Source of the DNA: Apostichopus japonicus
Taxonomy: Eukaryota; Echinodermata; Holothuroidea; Aspidochirotida; Stichopodidae
NCBI RefSeq assembly: GCF_037975245.1
Contig: NC_092577.1
Coordinates: 1 to 64,000 of the forward strand
Length of the DNA stretch: 64,000 nt
Direction: 5' to 3'
Position numbers and translations under genes: made by a program. Position 1 is the stretch's first letter. Every line of letters starts with the position of its first letter. The notes beneath the pieces were generated by a model, which worked only from the letters and a program-made list of their open reading frames with translations, had not been told where the DNA came from and searched no databases. Below are positions 1 to 12,734 of this stretch, piece after piece.

Positions 1-1912
1 CACACAATTAGATACACTTTTGGACTTTTTTTCTGAATTAAAATTATATTCTCCATTATTGCCAGTGCAGCTGGAATTGCCACTCTAGGAAAATACTCTG
101 GGACTTTGTCATTTGGTACAAAGATGGTGGAATATGCTCAATGCATAACTGTTTATTCTCCTATAATGATCGTGCCCCCACCTACGCACAATTAGATACA
201 CTTTTGGACTTTTTTTCCAAAAAAAATTATATTCTCCAATAATGGTAGTGCAGCTGGCATTGTCACTCTAGGAAAATACTTTGGAATTTTGTCATTTTGT
301 ACAAAGATGGTGGAATATGCTCAATGCATTACTGTTTATTCTCCTATAATGCTCGTGCCCCTACCTACGCACAATTAGATACACTTTTGGACTTTTTTTC
401 TGAATTAAAATTATATTCTCCATTATTGCCAGTGCAGCTGGTATTGCCACTCTAGGAAAATACTCTGGACTTTGTCATTTTGTACAAAGATGGTGGAATA
501 TGCTCAATGCATAACTGTTTATTCTCCTATAATGCTCGTGCCCCCACCTACACACAATCAGATACACTTTTGGACTTTATTTCTGAAGAAAAAAAAAATT
601 ATAATATCCATTATTGCCAATGCACAATGATGATGGAATGCAAATAAGCTTAATGCATTACTGTATATTCTCCTATAATGATCGTGCCCCCACCTACGCA
701 CAATTAGATACACTTTTGGACTTTTTTTCCAAAAAAATTACATTCTCCAATAATGGTAGTGCAGCTGGCATTGTCACTCTAGGAAAATACTTTGGAATTT
801 TGTCATTTTGTACAAAGATGGTGGAATATGCTCAATGCATAACTGTTTATTCTCCTATAATGATCGTGCCCCACCTACGCACAATTAGATACACTTTTGG
901 ACTTTTTTTCTGAATTAAAATTATATTCTCCATTATTGCCAGTGCAGCTGGTATTGCCACTCTAGGAAAATACTCTGGGACTTTGTCATTTTGTACAAAG
1001 ATGGTGGAATATGCTCAATGCATAACTGTTTATTCTCCTATAATGCTCGAGCCCCCACCCACACACAATCACATACACTTTTGGACTTTGTTTCTGAAAA
1101 AAACTATATTCTCCAATAATGCCAATGCAGTTGGCATTGCCACTCTAGGAAAATACTCTGGACTTTATCATTTGTACAAAGATGGTGGAATATGCTCAAT
1201 GCATAACTGTATATTCTCCTATAATGCTCGTGCCCCCACCTACGCACAATTAGATACACTTTTGGACTTTTATTCTGAAAACAAAAAATCATATTCTCCA
1301 ATCATGCCATGCAGCTGGCATTGTCACTCTAGGAAAATACTTTGGAATTTTGTCATTTTGTACAAAGATGGTGGAATATGCTCAATGCATAACTGTTTAT
1401 TCTCCTATAATGATCGTGCCCCCACCCACACACAATCAGATACAATTTTGGACTTTTTTTCCAAAAAAATTATATTCTCCAATAATGGTAGTGCAGCTGA
1501 CATTGTCACTCTAGGAAAATACTTTGGAATTTTGTCATTTTGTACAAAGATGGTGGAATATGCTCAATGCATAACTGTTTATTCTCCTATCATAAAGTTA
1601 GTGCCCCCACCTACACACAATCAGATACACTTTTGGACTTTATTTCTGAGAAAAAAAAAATTATAATCTCCAATAATGCCAATGCACAATGATGATGGAA
1701 TGCATATGGAATGTATTACTGGATATTCTCCTATAATGATCGTGCCCCCACCCACACACAATCAGATACACTTTTGGACTTTGTTTCTGAAAAAATTATA
1801 TTCTCCAATAATGCCAATGCAGCTAGCATTGCCACTCCAGGAAAATACTTTAGACTTTGTCATTTGTACAAAAATAATGGAAAGCGTATATGCTCTTGTT
1901 TATGTTAAATAG
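1..1912. repeat. ~180-bp tandem satellite-like array
   Basis: About eleven copies of one unit run from the window edge. The landmark 'cacaattagatacac' (or 'cacaatcagatacac') recurs near 3, 186, 369, 553, 700, 880, 1065, 1240, 1425, 1605 and 1755, mostly 175-185 bases apart. Two units, near 553 and 1605, are about 30-35 bases shorter and share the same internal change (cacaatgatgatggaatgca). This suggests a higher-order period of about 1.05 kb. Short frames through the array are translations of the repeat and are not called as genes. The array probably continues to the left of the window. Confidence 0.9.
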
Positions 1913-3160
1913 TTTAGTTTAGAGACCCAAAGATGAAGAAGCCTGACATTAGCTTATTTGAGGCCATATATACGTGGTAGATCGTGGACGAACACCGGCT
2001 TATTTCAAGCCTTCTCTTTACGATAAGTGTTCAAAGGATAACGAGGCAGGTGTGTGATTTTGCTCCCATTCCTGCTACCGGGACCGCCATTTAATGTCCC
2101 CGTCCTACGGACTACAGTGTATACCCCAGCATCTGACCACTGTCTCAAATACTGAGGTAGGCAAAGGCACCCCATTTGACATCAATGCAGTGCAGCCATG
2201 ACAAACAAAGTTGTTTCAAAACCAAATGCACAACTGTGTATTGTTCTATATAATGCTCATGACCCCCCCCCCCACTCCCCACAACCTGCTATCAGATACA
2301 ATGCTGGCCATTTTTTCCCTGCAAAAACAAAAGTGCAGCAGAAAGTGTACTCAGTGAATACCTAACTGTGTATTCTCTAATGATTTATCAATCTATCAGA
2401 CACACTTCTGGACTTTTTTTCTGAACAAAAAATTGTAGCAGAAAGTGTACTCAGAATATGCACTCAGTATTCTCTAATAATGCCAGTGCAGCTGGCATTG
2501 CCACTTTATGAAAATATGCTGGACTTTTGTCATTTTGTAAAAAGATGGTGGAATGTGTATATGCCTAATGCATTAAACTGTATATTCTCCTATAATGCTT
2601 GTGTTTTCTATAAGTGAAGCTGGCATAGCCAGTCTAGGTACATACTTCAGATTAGACACACTTTTGGACTTTTTTTCTGCAGCAAAAAATGGAACAGAAA
2701 GTGTACTCAGTAAAAAACCTTACTGTGTATTCTATAATAATGCCAGAGAAGCTGGCATTGCCAATCTAGGAAATTACTCTGGACTTTGTCATTTTGTACA
2801 AATATGGTGGAATGTGTATATGCTTAATGCATAACTGTATATTCTCTGTACTCAGTATTCTCTAATAATGCCAGTGCAGCTGGCATTGCCACTTTATGAA
2901 AATACGCTGGACTTTTGTCATTTTGTAATAATGCTTGTCCCCAATTTTGTATAATACTTGTCCCCAATGTCCCCGCCCCCCCCCCCCCTCCACAAACTCT
3001 CAGACACAATTCTGGACTATTTTCTCAACAGAAAAAATGTAGCAGAAAGATAGCAGATATTGTACTCAAAAAGTGTACTCAGTATTCTCTAATAAACCAT
3101 TGCCACTCTAGGAAAATACTTATACTTTGGCATCTACACAAAGCCAAAAAATTAAAAAAT
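1913..3160. repeat. decayed flank of the ~180-bp array
   Basis: From about 2210 to 3160 words of the same unit return in scrambled, diverged form: 'ccagtgcagctggcattgccact', 'ggactttgtcattttgtac' and 'gcataactgtatattctc'. They alternate with an insert related to 'gtagcagaaagtgtactcag'. A poly-C run lies at about 2975-2990. The stretch 1913-2209 has no array words and nothing I recognise. No coding potential is seen. Confidence 0.7.
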
Positions 3161-3167
3161 GTCGCGT

Positions 3168-5567
3168 CTAAATGCTTGGCAGTTTTAATGATGACGAAAT
3201 GTTTCTAATGCAATCCTTAATGTTTTTCCAGGTCCTTCCTGAAAAATTGGCTGGATAATTTTCCATGCATACTAAAATCTTATCCTTTCCAGGAATGGTC
3301 CCTCTCTTGATGTATTTCTTGAAGTGTTTAGTTAAAATATCCTTGTCTTCTTCTGGCCACTTTCTTGGAATGCCTTTTAAAGAGAGAAATGCCAAAATAC
3401 AGGAAAACTAAGTCACTTCATTTATCAATATAATTGTTATTTTCAAAATTAGACAGTGACTCAAAGTCGAAAATTTTTGTGGCATTGCAAAAAACATAAA
3501 TGGATAACTTCTATCAGTCATGCAACATACCAAAATAAATTCCTTGACTCTTTGAGATATTAATATTTTTATACTGTATACTCATCAATTTCAGAAGGTG
3601 GAATTCATAGTTTATGACACATTCCTGTCAGAAACAACACATGAAGTGGCTAGGATGCATATGATAGACTATTCTCTTATCAAAGGACAAGATAACAATT
3701 TAAACTTAACAAGGACATGTCTTAGTAAGTATGCAGTATCTATATAATACTTGAAGACAAGAAATATATCAATATTTAGGTAATAGAAGTTTGCAACTTT
3801 CTGCATCCTTTTGTATGATTTTCACAACCTCATTGACCTCACAATGCCATAACGTCATACAAAAGAAGAAATCTAACTTCAAATGGTGAAATTAAAAGAA
3901 AAAAGTTAGAACTTTCAACATTGTCTCAAAGAAATTTTCTGAAAAAGAATTGCTGAATATCTTAGTTTGCTTTTTTGTGATTGATACATGTAGAAAACTT
4001 GATGGACATGTCACAAGGGTGGAAAATGGCGACAAAATGCAAAAAGCTGCTTAAAGTTTGCTACAAAGGAGCTAACCACTCTTCAAAAAGCAGGACATAT
4101 ATAGAAAAATAAATGTACTTAAAATAAGTTTGTATTCAATCGACTATCACCAACCATAGCAAATTTTATGCCTCAAGTTTAAGTATTTTGTTATGAAACT
4201 AGGCTTTGCTAGTGCTTCTCAATTTGTGTTTCCAAGATGAGCATTTGGAAAGTTAGTTAGTTATTCTCATTTTTTCTCCATCACCAGGTGAGAAAGAAAT
4301 CCATAAACATACAAAGTACGCAGACAGTCCATCTGTCTACTCAGTAGCCTTCATCACTCAATATACATCAAAGCCACAACTAACATTTCTTACCGGAAGT
4401 GTTTTTTGGTTTCCTTTCTGTTTTTGAGGTACTTGGCTGAGCATCCTTAGCTCTATAACACATCTGTTCAGAATGTTCAGGAATTTCTGTAAAACAGAAA
4501 TAAAATTATGCATTACATTTACAGCAGCACACATAAAACTAATACACATCAAAACTTTGATTCATTCAATGAAGTAGGTCTTTAGATCAAAGCCACAACA
4601 AGTGACATTTCTCACCTGAAGTCATTTTATCCATCTTTTCATTCTGCTCAATTGTTTCACCTTCCTCCTCCAAGACCTGAGTAAGTTCTGTAGAGGAAAA
4701 AGTTTTTTCTATGAAATTAGCTCAGCAACCTACATAACACTCAGAAAGTAACATGATTTCTCATAAAATGTAAGGATTGTTTTATACAAGATTTGGAAGA
4801 CCCTAACTAATGTTATAAGAGTTGTTAAGTATGTCATACTTAGTAGACTAATTGGTTCACTGCCCTCATTCTTTAAAATTTACCCAGCTTTCATATTAGC
4901 AAACTTTGAATCCAGTAGTACATCAACAGTAATTGATCCAAACATAAATGTTAGGCAAACTTAAGATGCACTTATGAACATGCTTTTTTTTTTATATAGA
5001 AATTTTCCACACAAACAACAAATTCAACCCGCAGCTACCATCTATATTGCAGTTTAGTGACTTGAATCTAGAGAATGAAGGATATGTCTTTAAAAACTAA
5101 TGACCCAAGGTACAGACTAGTATCAGAAATACATTCTTAAATAGGTGGTGTCATCTTCAAAGATCTGTAGTACAAAATGCCCCAGCATTGTCAGCAGACT
5201 TTGCATGATGTCACTTTTATTTCATTTTTTGTTTTGGTGCGTTTCATCTGCGAGTCAAAATCTACACATATACGATAGTTGTGCAGTAGTTCTGCTCTCC
5301 TACGTGCGGTGATTTATTTATACAGCCCAGCCATCTCATTGCAGTTTTAACTTCTGTAAACATACCTATTTCGTCCAACGAGATCTCGTCTAAGGTCCTC
5401 CCAACAAAATTTGAAGACTTGCCCGAGTCGACTGCCATGAGTAGTTTTGCTACTTTTGCCTTTTCTAGGGTGCTGCTTGGAAGCCTATAATGTTGATGGT
5501 GAACAGCCATAGAATGGCCCAAGTGCTCAGCAAGCCATTGAGCTTGGTGCTCCCCCAGGGCAAACAC
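3168..5567 (-). CDS. C-terminal exons of a Crypton-like tyrosine recombinase with Myb-like tail (partial)
   Basis: Four exons join in frame on the minus strand: 5567-5366, 4687-4616, 4486-4394 and 3373-3168 (stop). All junctions are GT-AG and in phase 1. The first exon reads WLAEHLGHSMAVHHQHYRLP. The GH pair followed nine residues later by Tyr matches the C-terminal catalytic boxes of tyrosine recombinases. The following text on KVAKLLMAVDSGK and LDEI is typical of animal Crypton-derived proteins. The middle exons are acidic and low-complexity. The last exon is a Myb/SANT-like module (RKWPEED...GRTWKNIK) usual at the C terminus of that family. The frame upstream of 5567 meets a stop within about 15 bases. 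A candidate acceptor near 5665 opens a short exon in another frame, so the 5' side is frameshifted, spliced differently or lost. The N-terminal catalytic region was not found. It is probably a transposon fragment or a decaying domesticated copy. Confidence 0.72.
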
Positions 5568-5896
5568 TTGTACCTCACTTCAAAGCCTTCCTTATCGCAC
5601 TTTAGTTCAACATGATGGAAGCAGTCCTGTTGTGGGGTGATCCTTTTATGAAACTACACAAAAAGAGATAACATCACAAAACATATAACATCAAGAAAAC
5701 ACATGCAGTGACTTTGAAAGCAGTTAAAAGCAGAAGCAAAATGATGTTTTAGACATCCTAACCTGAAATAAACCTATACATACATCACCCGATACTGGCT
5801 CCATGTAGTTCCAAGTAGCTAGCTCATCTTTTAAGTGAGAAGTACTGAAATAATGTAAGAAATGCCACTTCAACTAAAATTACAGAAATGTCCAAT

Positions 5897-6497
5897 GGGC
5901 ATTTCCATGAAAAAGTGGACATGGGCTCAAAATATAAAATCTGCAATCACATTTTGTCATTGGTTAAATGTTGTTGCAAACATATCCAAGTTTGTGGAAT
6001 CAATATGATACCTTCCTAAATATTGATTGAATTTTAGAAATTTGCATATGAAGTGAAAGGATGCTGTAATGCAAATTTTGTGCACAAATTATTAACAAAT
6101 TTGTTTTTGTTCTCCTAAGAAATTAAATGGTAATACTCAACTGATTTGTACATTTATTGCTTACATAGTGCACTAACTTCAGATATCACTACCAACCTTT
6201 TGAATATATAATCAAAAATAATATATTTTTTGCTTTATTCAAACCTCTATGTACTGTAGCTGATGTAACATGAGTTATTGAAATTATTATTTTTTCCCCA
6301 TACATCAAATATGACACTATTAAAAATCTCATAATTGGATTTTGGTTTCTACTCATCATCTCAAATGTGAAACAAGTAAAGAAATGTTGTGCACCCCACT
6401 ATGTTAAGTAGGGTAGGTGATGCAAATGGTAACGTGAGTTACCATGTTACGTGAGTTATCATACAGTATTATCATGCTTATAATGTCAGTGTAGTAG
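5897..6497. repeat. dispersed direct repeat block, copy 1
   Basis: This stretch (from 'gggcatttccatgaaaaag' to 'catgcttataatgt') is repeated in the same orientation at 39634-40218 with only scattered substitutions and small indels. It carries three copies of the motif 'gtaacRtgagtta' (6263, 6429, 6449). No coding frame is present. The two copies are 34 kb apart, so they are either a segmental duplication or two copies of an unrecognised interspersed element. Confidence 0.85.
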
Positions 6498-9220
6498 ACA
6501 ATTATGGAATAACAATTAGTTAAAAACCACTTGCGATTATCACTATTTTTTAGTTATCCCGTCTATAATCCATTAATAACATCTGGTAAATGTCAGTCTT
6601 TCCATTTATGAAATAAATGAATGAAAAAATAATAATTGTAAAAATTCTTTCAATTTCTTCCACATGGTAGCCTAACACCTCACTAAGTCAATCGGGTAAT
6701 CTAGCCTAACCATCTGTTTATTGCTGAAATTGTGACACAGTTATAAGATATCTATGGAATACTTATATTATTGCTATTATCTTTGACCACATGGTAGCCT
6801 AACACCACACTAAGTCAATGGGAAAATCTTGCATAACCATCGGTATGCAAAAAAAAATGTCACACTTTGCATAGGATTCGGGTAATAAGTTAGGAACCGG
6901 GTAGTATCACGACGGGTGGGTACCCGGATACCCCTTGCAAACACTAGTTAATGTGCGTGTAAATGTCTTACAATTTAACCCTTTCGTATGCTAAAAGGAA
7001 TTTTGATTTTGGTACATTAAGCTAGGCCAGATATAAGAAACGGGGGCTGCTAATGCTGTTAGACAGTGTTAGACATAGTAACCCATAACCATATAGATAT
7101 TATAAAACTTACTGGTTTATATATTTACTTCGTTCCCCACTTACCTGTCTCCCCACAACCTATGCACCGCATTCTACCGTGTCTAGAATGCCCTGGTAAT
7201 CTTTTAACACTGTACACCCTCACTGGCCCAAATGGCCTTCCTTCATTTTTCTACCCACAAAGTGTCTCAATGTGTTTTTCGGAGTTAGAAAAATTTTCGC
7301 GAAATTCGCCCGGATTACCTCGGATCAACATGAAATATTCCTCAATACTATCACAGGGCCTATTTAACCTCGCCACTTGCAATTTAACAAACTTTATCAT
7401 TGATGTCAATTGTTTTGGCCATTTCCTCCACTGTTCATTGGCTCTACTGTTGAATGATATGGAGCACTGCAGTGATTCCTACATAATATGAAACTGCAAA
7501 TAAGTTAATAACAGTTACACTGTGTTACAAAGTGAACACAAGAAGTAATTTTATTAAAGCTTGAAACTGTTACATAAAAATTAGTAAGATTGAATTGTGT
7601 CAGCAACTTATTTTTTATTAACTGTTATGCGTGGACAAATTGTAACGTGAGTTACCGTGTCTTGCATCATTTTTATGCAACTGGACAATGATATAGGAAT
7701 TTTTTGGCAACCTATATGTTTACTATAGTAGGTAAGGTATAACTACCAAATTTCACTTGTCTTAGAGTTCACTTAGTATGAGGACACTTTTTAAGTAAAA
7801 TTTGTTTACCAGTTTTGGCGCTTTTAGATATGTACGTGAGTTACCGACTCAATTTTCCCTATACAATCTACATGAAGCAAATTTTTGATTTTTTTTTTTT
7901 ACTTAGGTATGCCGTCAGCATTGTGGTAACTACTATAGAAGAAGTAATGTTGTGTTAGTAAAATATATGGTACAAAGAGAAGACGAAAAACATCAGAAAT
8001 TAATGTGAGTTACCGTGGAAATGCAAAACTTGACAAAAAATGTTAGTTTATGACTAACTCAAAAAACAAGTAAGATAAAACAACAAGAGCAGCAATATCT
8101 CAAAGACAACGGTACTTAGCCGTGTGTTAAAGGTTAATAACCACTGTGGTTTCTCAAGTTCTGTAATAGTAATATGCATGATACCAAGTTTAATATAACC
8201 ATCATGTAATGTACCTGTTAAAATCTAACTTAAATTTGCAGTTCTACAATTTGCATATTCACACATTTGACCCTGTGAGGCTGTGACCCCGTTAATAAAT
8301 ATGATATACAAGGAACCAAAACATTTAAGGTCTGATACAATGCTACCAGTGAAATAAACTTCTCTTCTTTAGACTGTACTGAGAGTTTCACATTTTAATC
8401 AGATAACTTGACTATCTATAAAGCAGACTGTATGTGCTAATACCATGGAAGCGCTACAGTAATACAATGTACCTGGCAGTTAACAAACCTTTGAAGTCAA
8501 AACTAAAAGAAACCCCCCCCCCAACATGACCCCCCAAAAAAGTAAATGGTTTATTCATAAAGTGCCCATTTGTTGTGAATAAAATGAGACTACTGGTCTA
8601 ACCAGGGAGTTGTCCATAACAACTCCCTGGACAGAGCATGAATTTTCTCTATGCAGACTCTTTCCAAATGCATAAGCTTTATCACTGTGCAAATGGGTTA
8701 CAGTACATGCTTGTAGTGATACCATATGCATTCCTCCTCTCTAGTGACTGTTCCCAGTAGCAAGACATATGATCCCATCCAGCTCTCACATAGGCCTATG
8801 GTCTTCTTGTAATGACTATACACAGTGAATTCATGAGAGTTCAATCTGGCTGTAAGGCATGTTTATAAATGAAATCTGATACATTCCTTTCGAAGTTGCA
8901 AAGAAAACAAGTGCACTATTTCAATGGTTTCTTCCTTATAAGATGGGAGTATACTGTTGTCTACATAATAACTACCAAATGGGAAAATTTCCTGTTCATC
9001 CTAGAATTGCCTTTCCCATGGATAGTTTGAATGCACCAAGTAACTTCACTGACACAAACTACTTGTAAGGCCTGTAATGATAAATATTTTCTGTAAGTTA
9101 AGTCCTATTATGCATTTTATTGTAAAATAACCTCACAAGGAAACCAAATTGTCTTTTATTTCTTTGCAATGTCACACCTTCACATTGATGAAATTTTGAA
9201 ATAACAATTAAACCCAAATA
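6498..9220. other. non-coding stretch with dispersed GTAACGTGAGTTAC motifs
   Basis: No convincing gene is present. A 14-base inverted repeat, GTAACGTGAGTTAC, or its core GTGAGTTACCG recurs at about 7641-7659, 7831-7845 and 8002-8017, continuing the series at 6263 and 6429-6461. The plus-strand frame 7066-7491 is open for 141 codons but looks random. A poly-C run lies at about 8513-8523. The piece 6510-6555 (agttaaaaaccacttgc, then ttagttatcccgt) recurs at 47950-47998. Confidence 0.6.
7145..7250 (-). pseudogene. possible orphan coding exon
   Basis: On the minus strand an acceptor-like AG near 7250 is followed by an open stretch ending at a strong donor (ACAG|GTAAGT, exon end 7145). Its translation contains RPFGPVRVYSVKRLPG and ends RMRCIGCGETG, with a CxxC pair. 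The composition looks protein-like, but I recognise no family and found no joining exon on either side. It may be a relic of a transposon gene or chance. Confidence 0.25.
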
Positions 9221-9379
9221 GGCCAAAAGCCTGTCCCATATGATTTCACCCCATTTAGCCCAGAAGGTTTGACCCCTTAAAGTTACTTAGACCATCTAGG
9301 CCATTCACAAAAAAATTGTCAGCTCAACCCCAGTGGTCGGGTTCAGACCCCAGACCCCCTGAAAAAGACCCCCCGGGCG

Positions 9380-10560
9380 GGTTAATTTCACCCCATCTAG
9401 CCCATGGACCAAACTTTGTCAGAAGGAAGTAGTATGGTTGTACATTACAAAAAAGGCAAAACTGACAAAATTCCTGGTCGGGAAGGGGTTGTCAGACCCC
9501 CCACTAAGTCACCCCCAGTCGGGTTGATTTCACCCCATCTAGCCCATGGACCAAACTTTGGCAAAAGGAAGTAGCATGGTAGTATGTTACAAAAATGGAA
9601 AAACTGACAAACTTGTTGGTCGGGAAGGTGATGTCAGACCCCCACAAAGTTTACCCTGACCCACCCCCCAAAAGGCAGGTTGATTGCACCCCATCTAGCC
9701 CATGGACCAAACTTTGTCAGAAGGAAGTAGTATGGCTGTACATTACAAAAAAGGCAAAACTGACAAAATTCCTGGTTGGGAAAGGGTTGTCAGACCCCCC
9801 ACTATGTCACCCCTAGTCGGGTTAATTTCACCCTATCTAGCCCATGTACCAAACTTTGTCAGAAGGAAGTAGTATGGCTGTACATTACAAAAAAGGCAAA
9901 ACTGACAAAATTCCTGGTCGGGAAGGGGTTGTCAGACCCCCACAAAGTTTACCCTGACCCACCCCCAAAAGGCGGGTTGATTGCACCCCATCTAGCCCAT
10001 GGACCAAACTTTGTCAGAAGGAAGTAGTATGGCTGTACATTACAAAAAAGGCAAAACTGACAAAATTCCTGGTTGGGAAAGGGTTGTCAGACCCCCCACT
10101 AAGTCACCCCCAGTCGGGTTAATTTCACCCTATCTAGCCCATGGACCAAACTTTGTCAGAAGGAAGTAGTATGGCTGTACATTACAAAAAAGGCAAAACT
10201 GACAAAATTCCTGGTCGGGAAGGGGTTGTCAGACCCCCCACTAGGTCACCCCCAGTCGGGTTGATTTCACCCCATCTAGCCCATGGACCAAACTTTGGCA
10301 AAACCAAACTTTGTCAAAAGTTAGTAGTATGGATGTACATTACAAAAAGTAAAACTGACAAAATTCCCAGTCGGGGAGGTGTTGTCAGACCCCAACAAAT
10401 GTCACCCTCACCCACTCCAAAAGGCGGGTTGATTTCACCCCATCTTAGCCCACAGACTTAACTTTGTCGAAAGGAATTAGTATGTCTGTACATTAAAATA
10501 AAGGAAAATCTGACAAAATTGCTGGTCGGGAAGGGGTTTTCGGACCCCCCAAAAGGTGCC
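9380..10560 (+). repeat. left arm array of 142/156-bp units
   Basis: The landmark 'cccatggaccaaactttg' recurs at 9401, 9543, 9699, 9841, 9996, 10138 and 10280. The spacing alternates between 142 and 155-156. The longer unit carries an extra 'ccctgacccacccccaaaagg' segment. Later units are more diverged. The short frames starting 9595, 9776 and 10141 are translations of the array. The same units occur inverted at 12735-13750. Confidence 0.92.
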
Positions 10561-12734
10561 CCCACCCAGCCAATTCAATTCACGCAATCTAATCATAGAC
10601 CAGAATTTTGTTTAAAGAAAGTATTCAAGACATTGTATTATAAAACATGGAAAAACTTACCGAATGGTCTGAAAGCAAAGATGTACCCATTCTGGTCACA
10701 TGGGCCACTTTTGTATTTGTGTAACATAATATATACCGTAAAAGCAAGAAATGGATACATGTAGAACCAGGAACAAATGTTAAATATGAAAAGTTTTTAC
10801 ACTTGTAAAGCAGATTCCTTTGCATGAAAAATGTAGAAAATAACAACATGCTTTCAACAGGACCAGCCCCAGTTCATGTTGGTAGAATAAGTTTGCTTGT
10901 TCAACATGGTTGTTTGGACTGGAAATTACCATACTTGTGTCTTCAATATGACAAACAGTCATGGAAAACTATAATAATTATTATTTAACAAGATAATTTA
11001 ATTTAGGAAATACCATCCACAAAAGAGGAAATAGTTACAGCTAGAACCCCACCAAACATTGCATTTGAACAAACATGGCGAATGTGGCCTCACTCAGTTT
11101 TAAGGCCATTCTGTTATTGGGCACAATGCGATTAAAGGTTTTAAAATGCAAATGGTTATTCTTAAAAGTCTATGTCTTTTTGATTAGTTCCTATGATACA
11201 GTACGTCTCTGTCATTGTTCACCATCAGGTCACTTGCATAATTCTATTGTGTCCATCTTATCAATCCACCTCTTCTGCAAATATTTTAAGTAAAGTGTGA
11301 TTTGTAAACAAATTGCTAAGGTAAAGTTTACCAGTTACAGGATTTTCGACAGATAAACCGCAGTTATGAAGCCTCGATCAAGATTGATTTGCCAAATTTG
11401 GGTTCAAAATGTGAAAATTATTAGATATAAAAATAAAGGGAAATCCAGATATCTGATTTTTCAGACAAGCAGTGTCTGCACGATTTGAATAATGCACTTA
11501 TTTTCCAGCATTCTTGTCTGGAACACAACTTTTTTGGGGTGGTCTGAAAGGGGAAGGGTACACCCGCCACAACACCCCCTAAATCAGACACTAAATACAG
11601 ATCAAATAGTTGAAATATGCTCTTGGTTTTTTTTTTTTTTTTTGGGGGGGGGGGGAGGGGGAATACTGCCTTTTCACCTATGATGTAAATCAAATTAAAC
11701 TTCCAGATTTTGTAAATATTCCTTGATTTCAACCAAATAATCTTTATACTGGCATATGTTACCAATTGTAGGTTTAAAAAGAAACAATATCAGTACTTAA
11801 TTATTGGTTGCAATAGTACAATGTGAGCTACTATAGAAATCTAACCCATAGGATACATATATATTTAAGGAAATGCCAAAAATGAAATGAAAACAATTGC
11901 ACAAGGAAAGTATGCATTCGTAACACAAAAACAGCTGAAGCATTGGAGGGGGGCAGCTTCAATAATATAATTGAGTGGTCAAGCCTCCCCCCAAATAAAC
12001 TTCTTTGATTAACCAATTATAGATCTGTCATATCTATAACTATTTGAAAAGGCTTCAGAAATTAGAAGAATGTTCCTATTAACGATATCTAATATGCCAA
12101 AGGGTCCCCAATATTTTTTTGTTCCACCTCTGCTGTAACACCATATATTATGGGACCGAGCAGATAACTGGGTTGCAGGCCATTAACTATAGCAGGTCTT
12201 ATTTTTTACATGAATAAAACATGGGAATAGAGCAATTTGGTGAAAGTGGAGGACCAACTATGGTCACATAACAGGATGTGGGCAAGGTTGTACAGTAATA
12301 CAGACATAAGACAAAGAGGGTCAATGTATTGTCTTATGAATTAAAACATTTCCAGCAAAAGGCAGGAGAAACTCCTCCCACAAGATTCTCATCTATATCA
12401 GTATGTTTATTAGGCCAGGGATGCCTACCCATAATTTTTACTTAGGTGCTATAGTAAAAAAAAATCAAAATGTTTTAAACTGACCAAAAACAGGAGCATC
12501 ATTGTGTTTCAGTCACTTCCTTGCCTAGCAACTTTGGACTGCTTGTCACCAAAAAAGATGAAGCAATTAAGAAAGGCAAGCCATAATGGACATTGAAGGC
12601 TCTTTTGAATTACATAGAATATCTCCTCTCATAAATATAATCATTAAATATTTATTTTTGTAATAATTATGTTTATATTTTTATCATCTCAGTTCATGGG
12701 TAAAAGACAATGGGTAGGGGCTCTTTGTAGGGGT

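Noticed and set aside
1104-1666. Frames of up to 227 codons in the left array
   Set aside because: They translate the ~180-bp tandem repeat and shift with its indels.
7066-7491. 141-codon plus-strand frame
   Set aside because: No domain or compositional signal is seen. A better, though weak, coding signal is on the opposite strand at 7145-7250.
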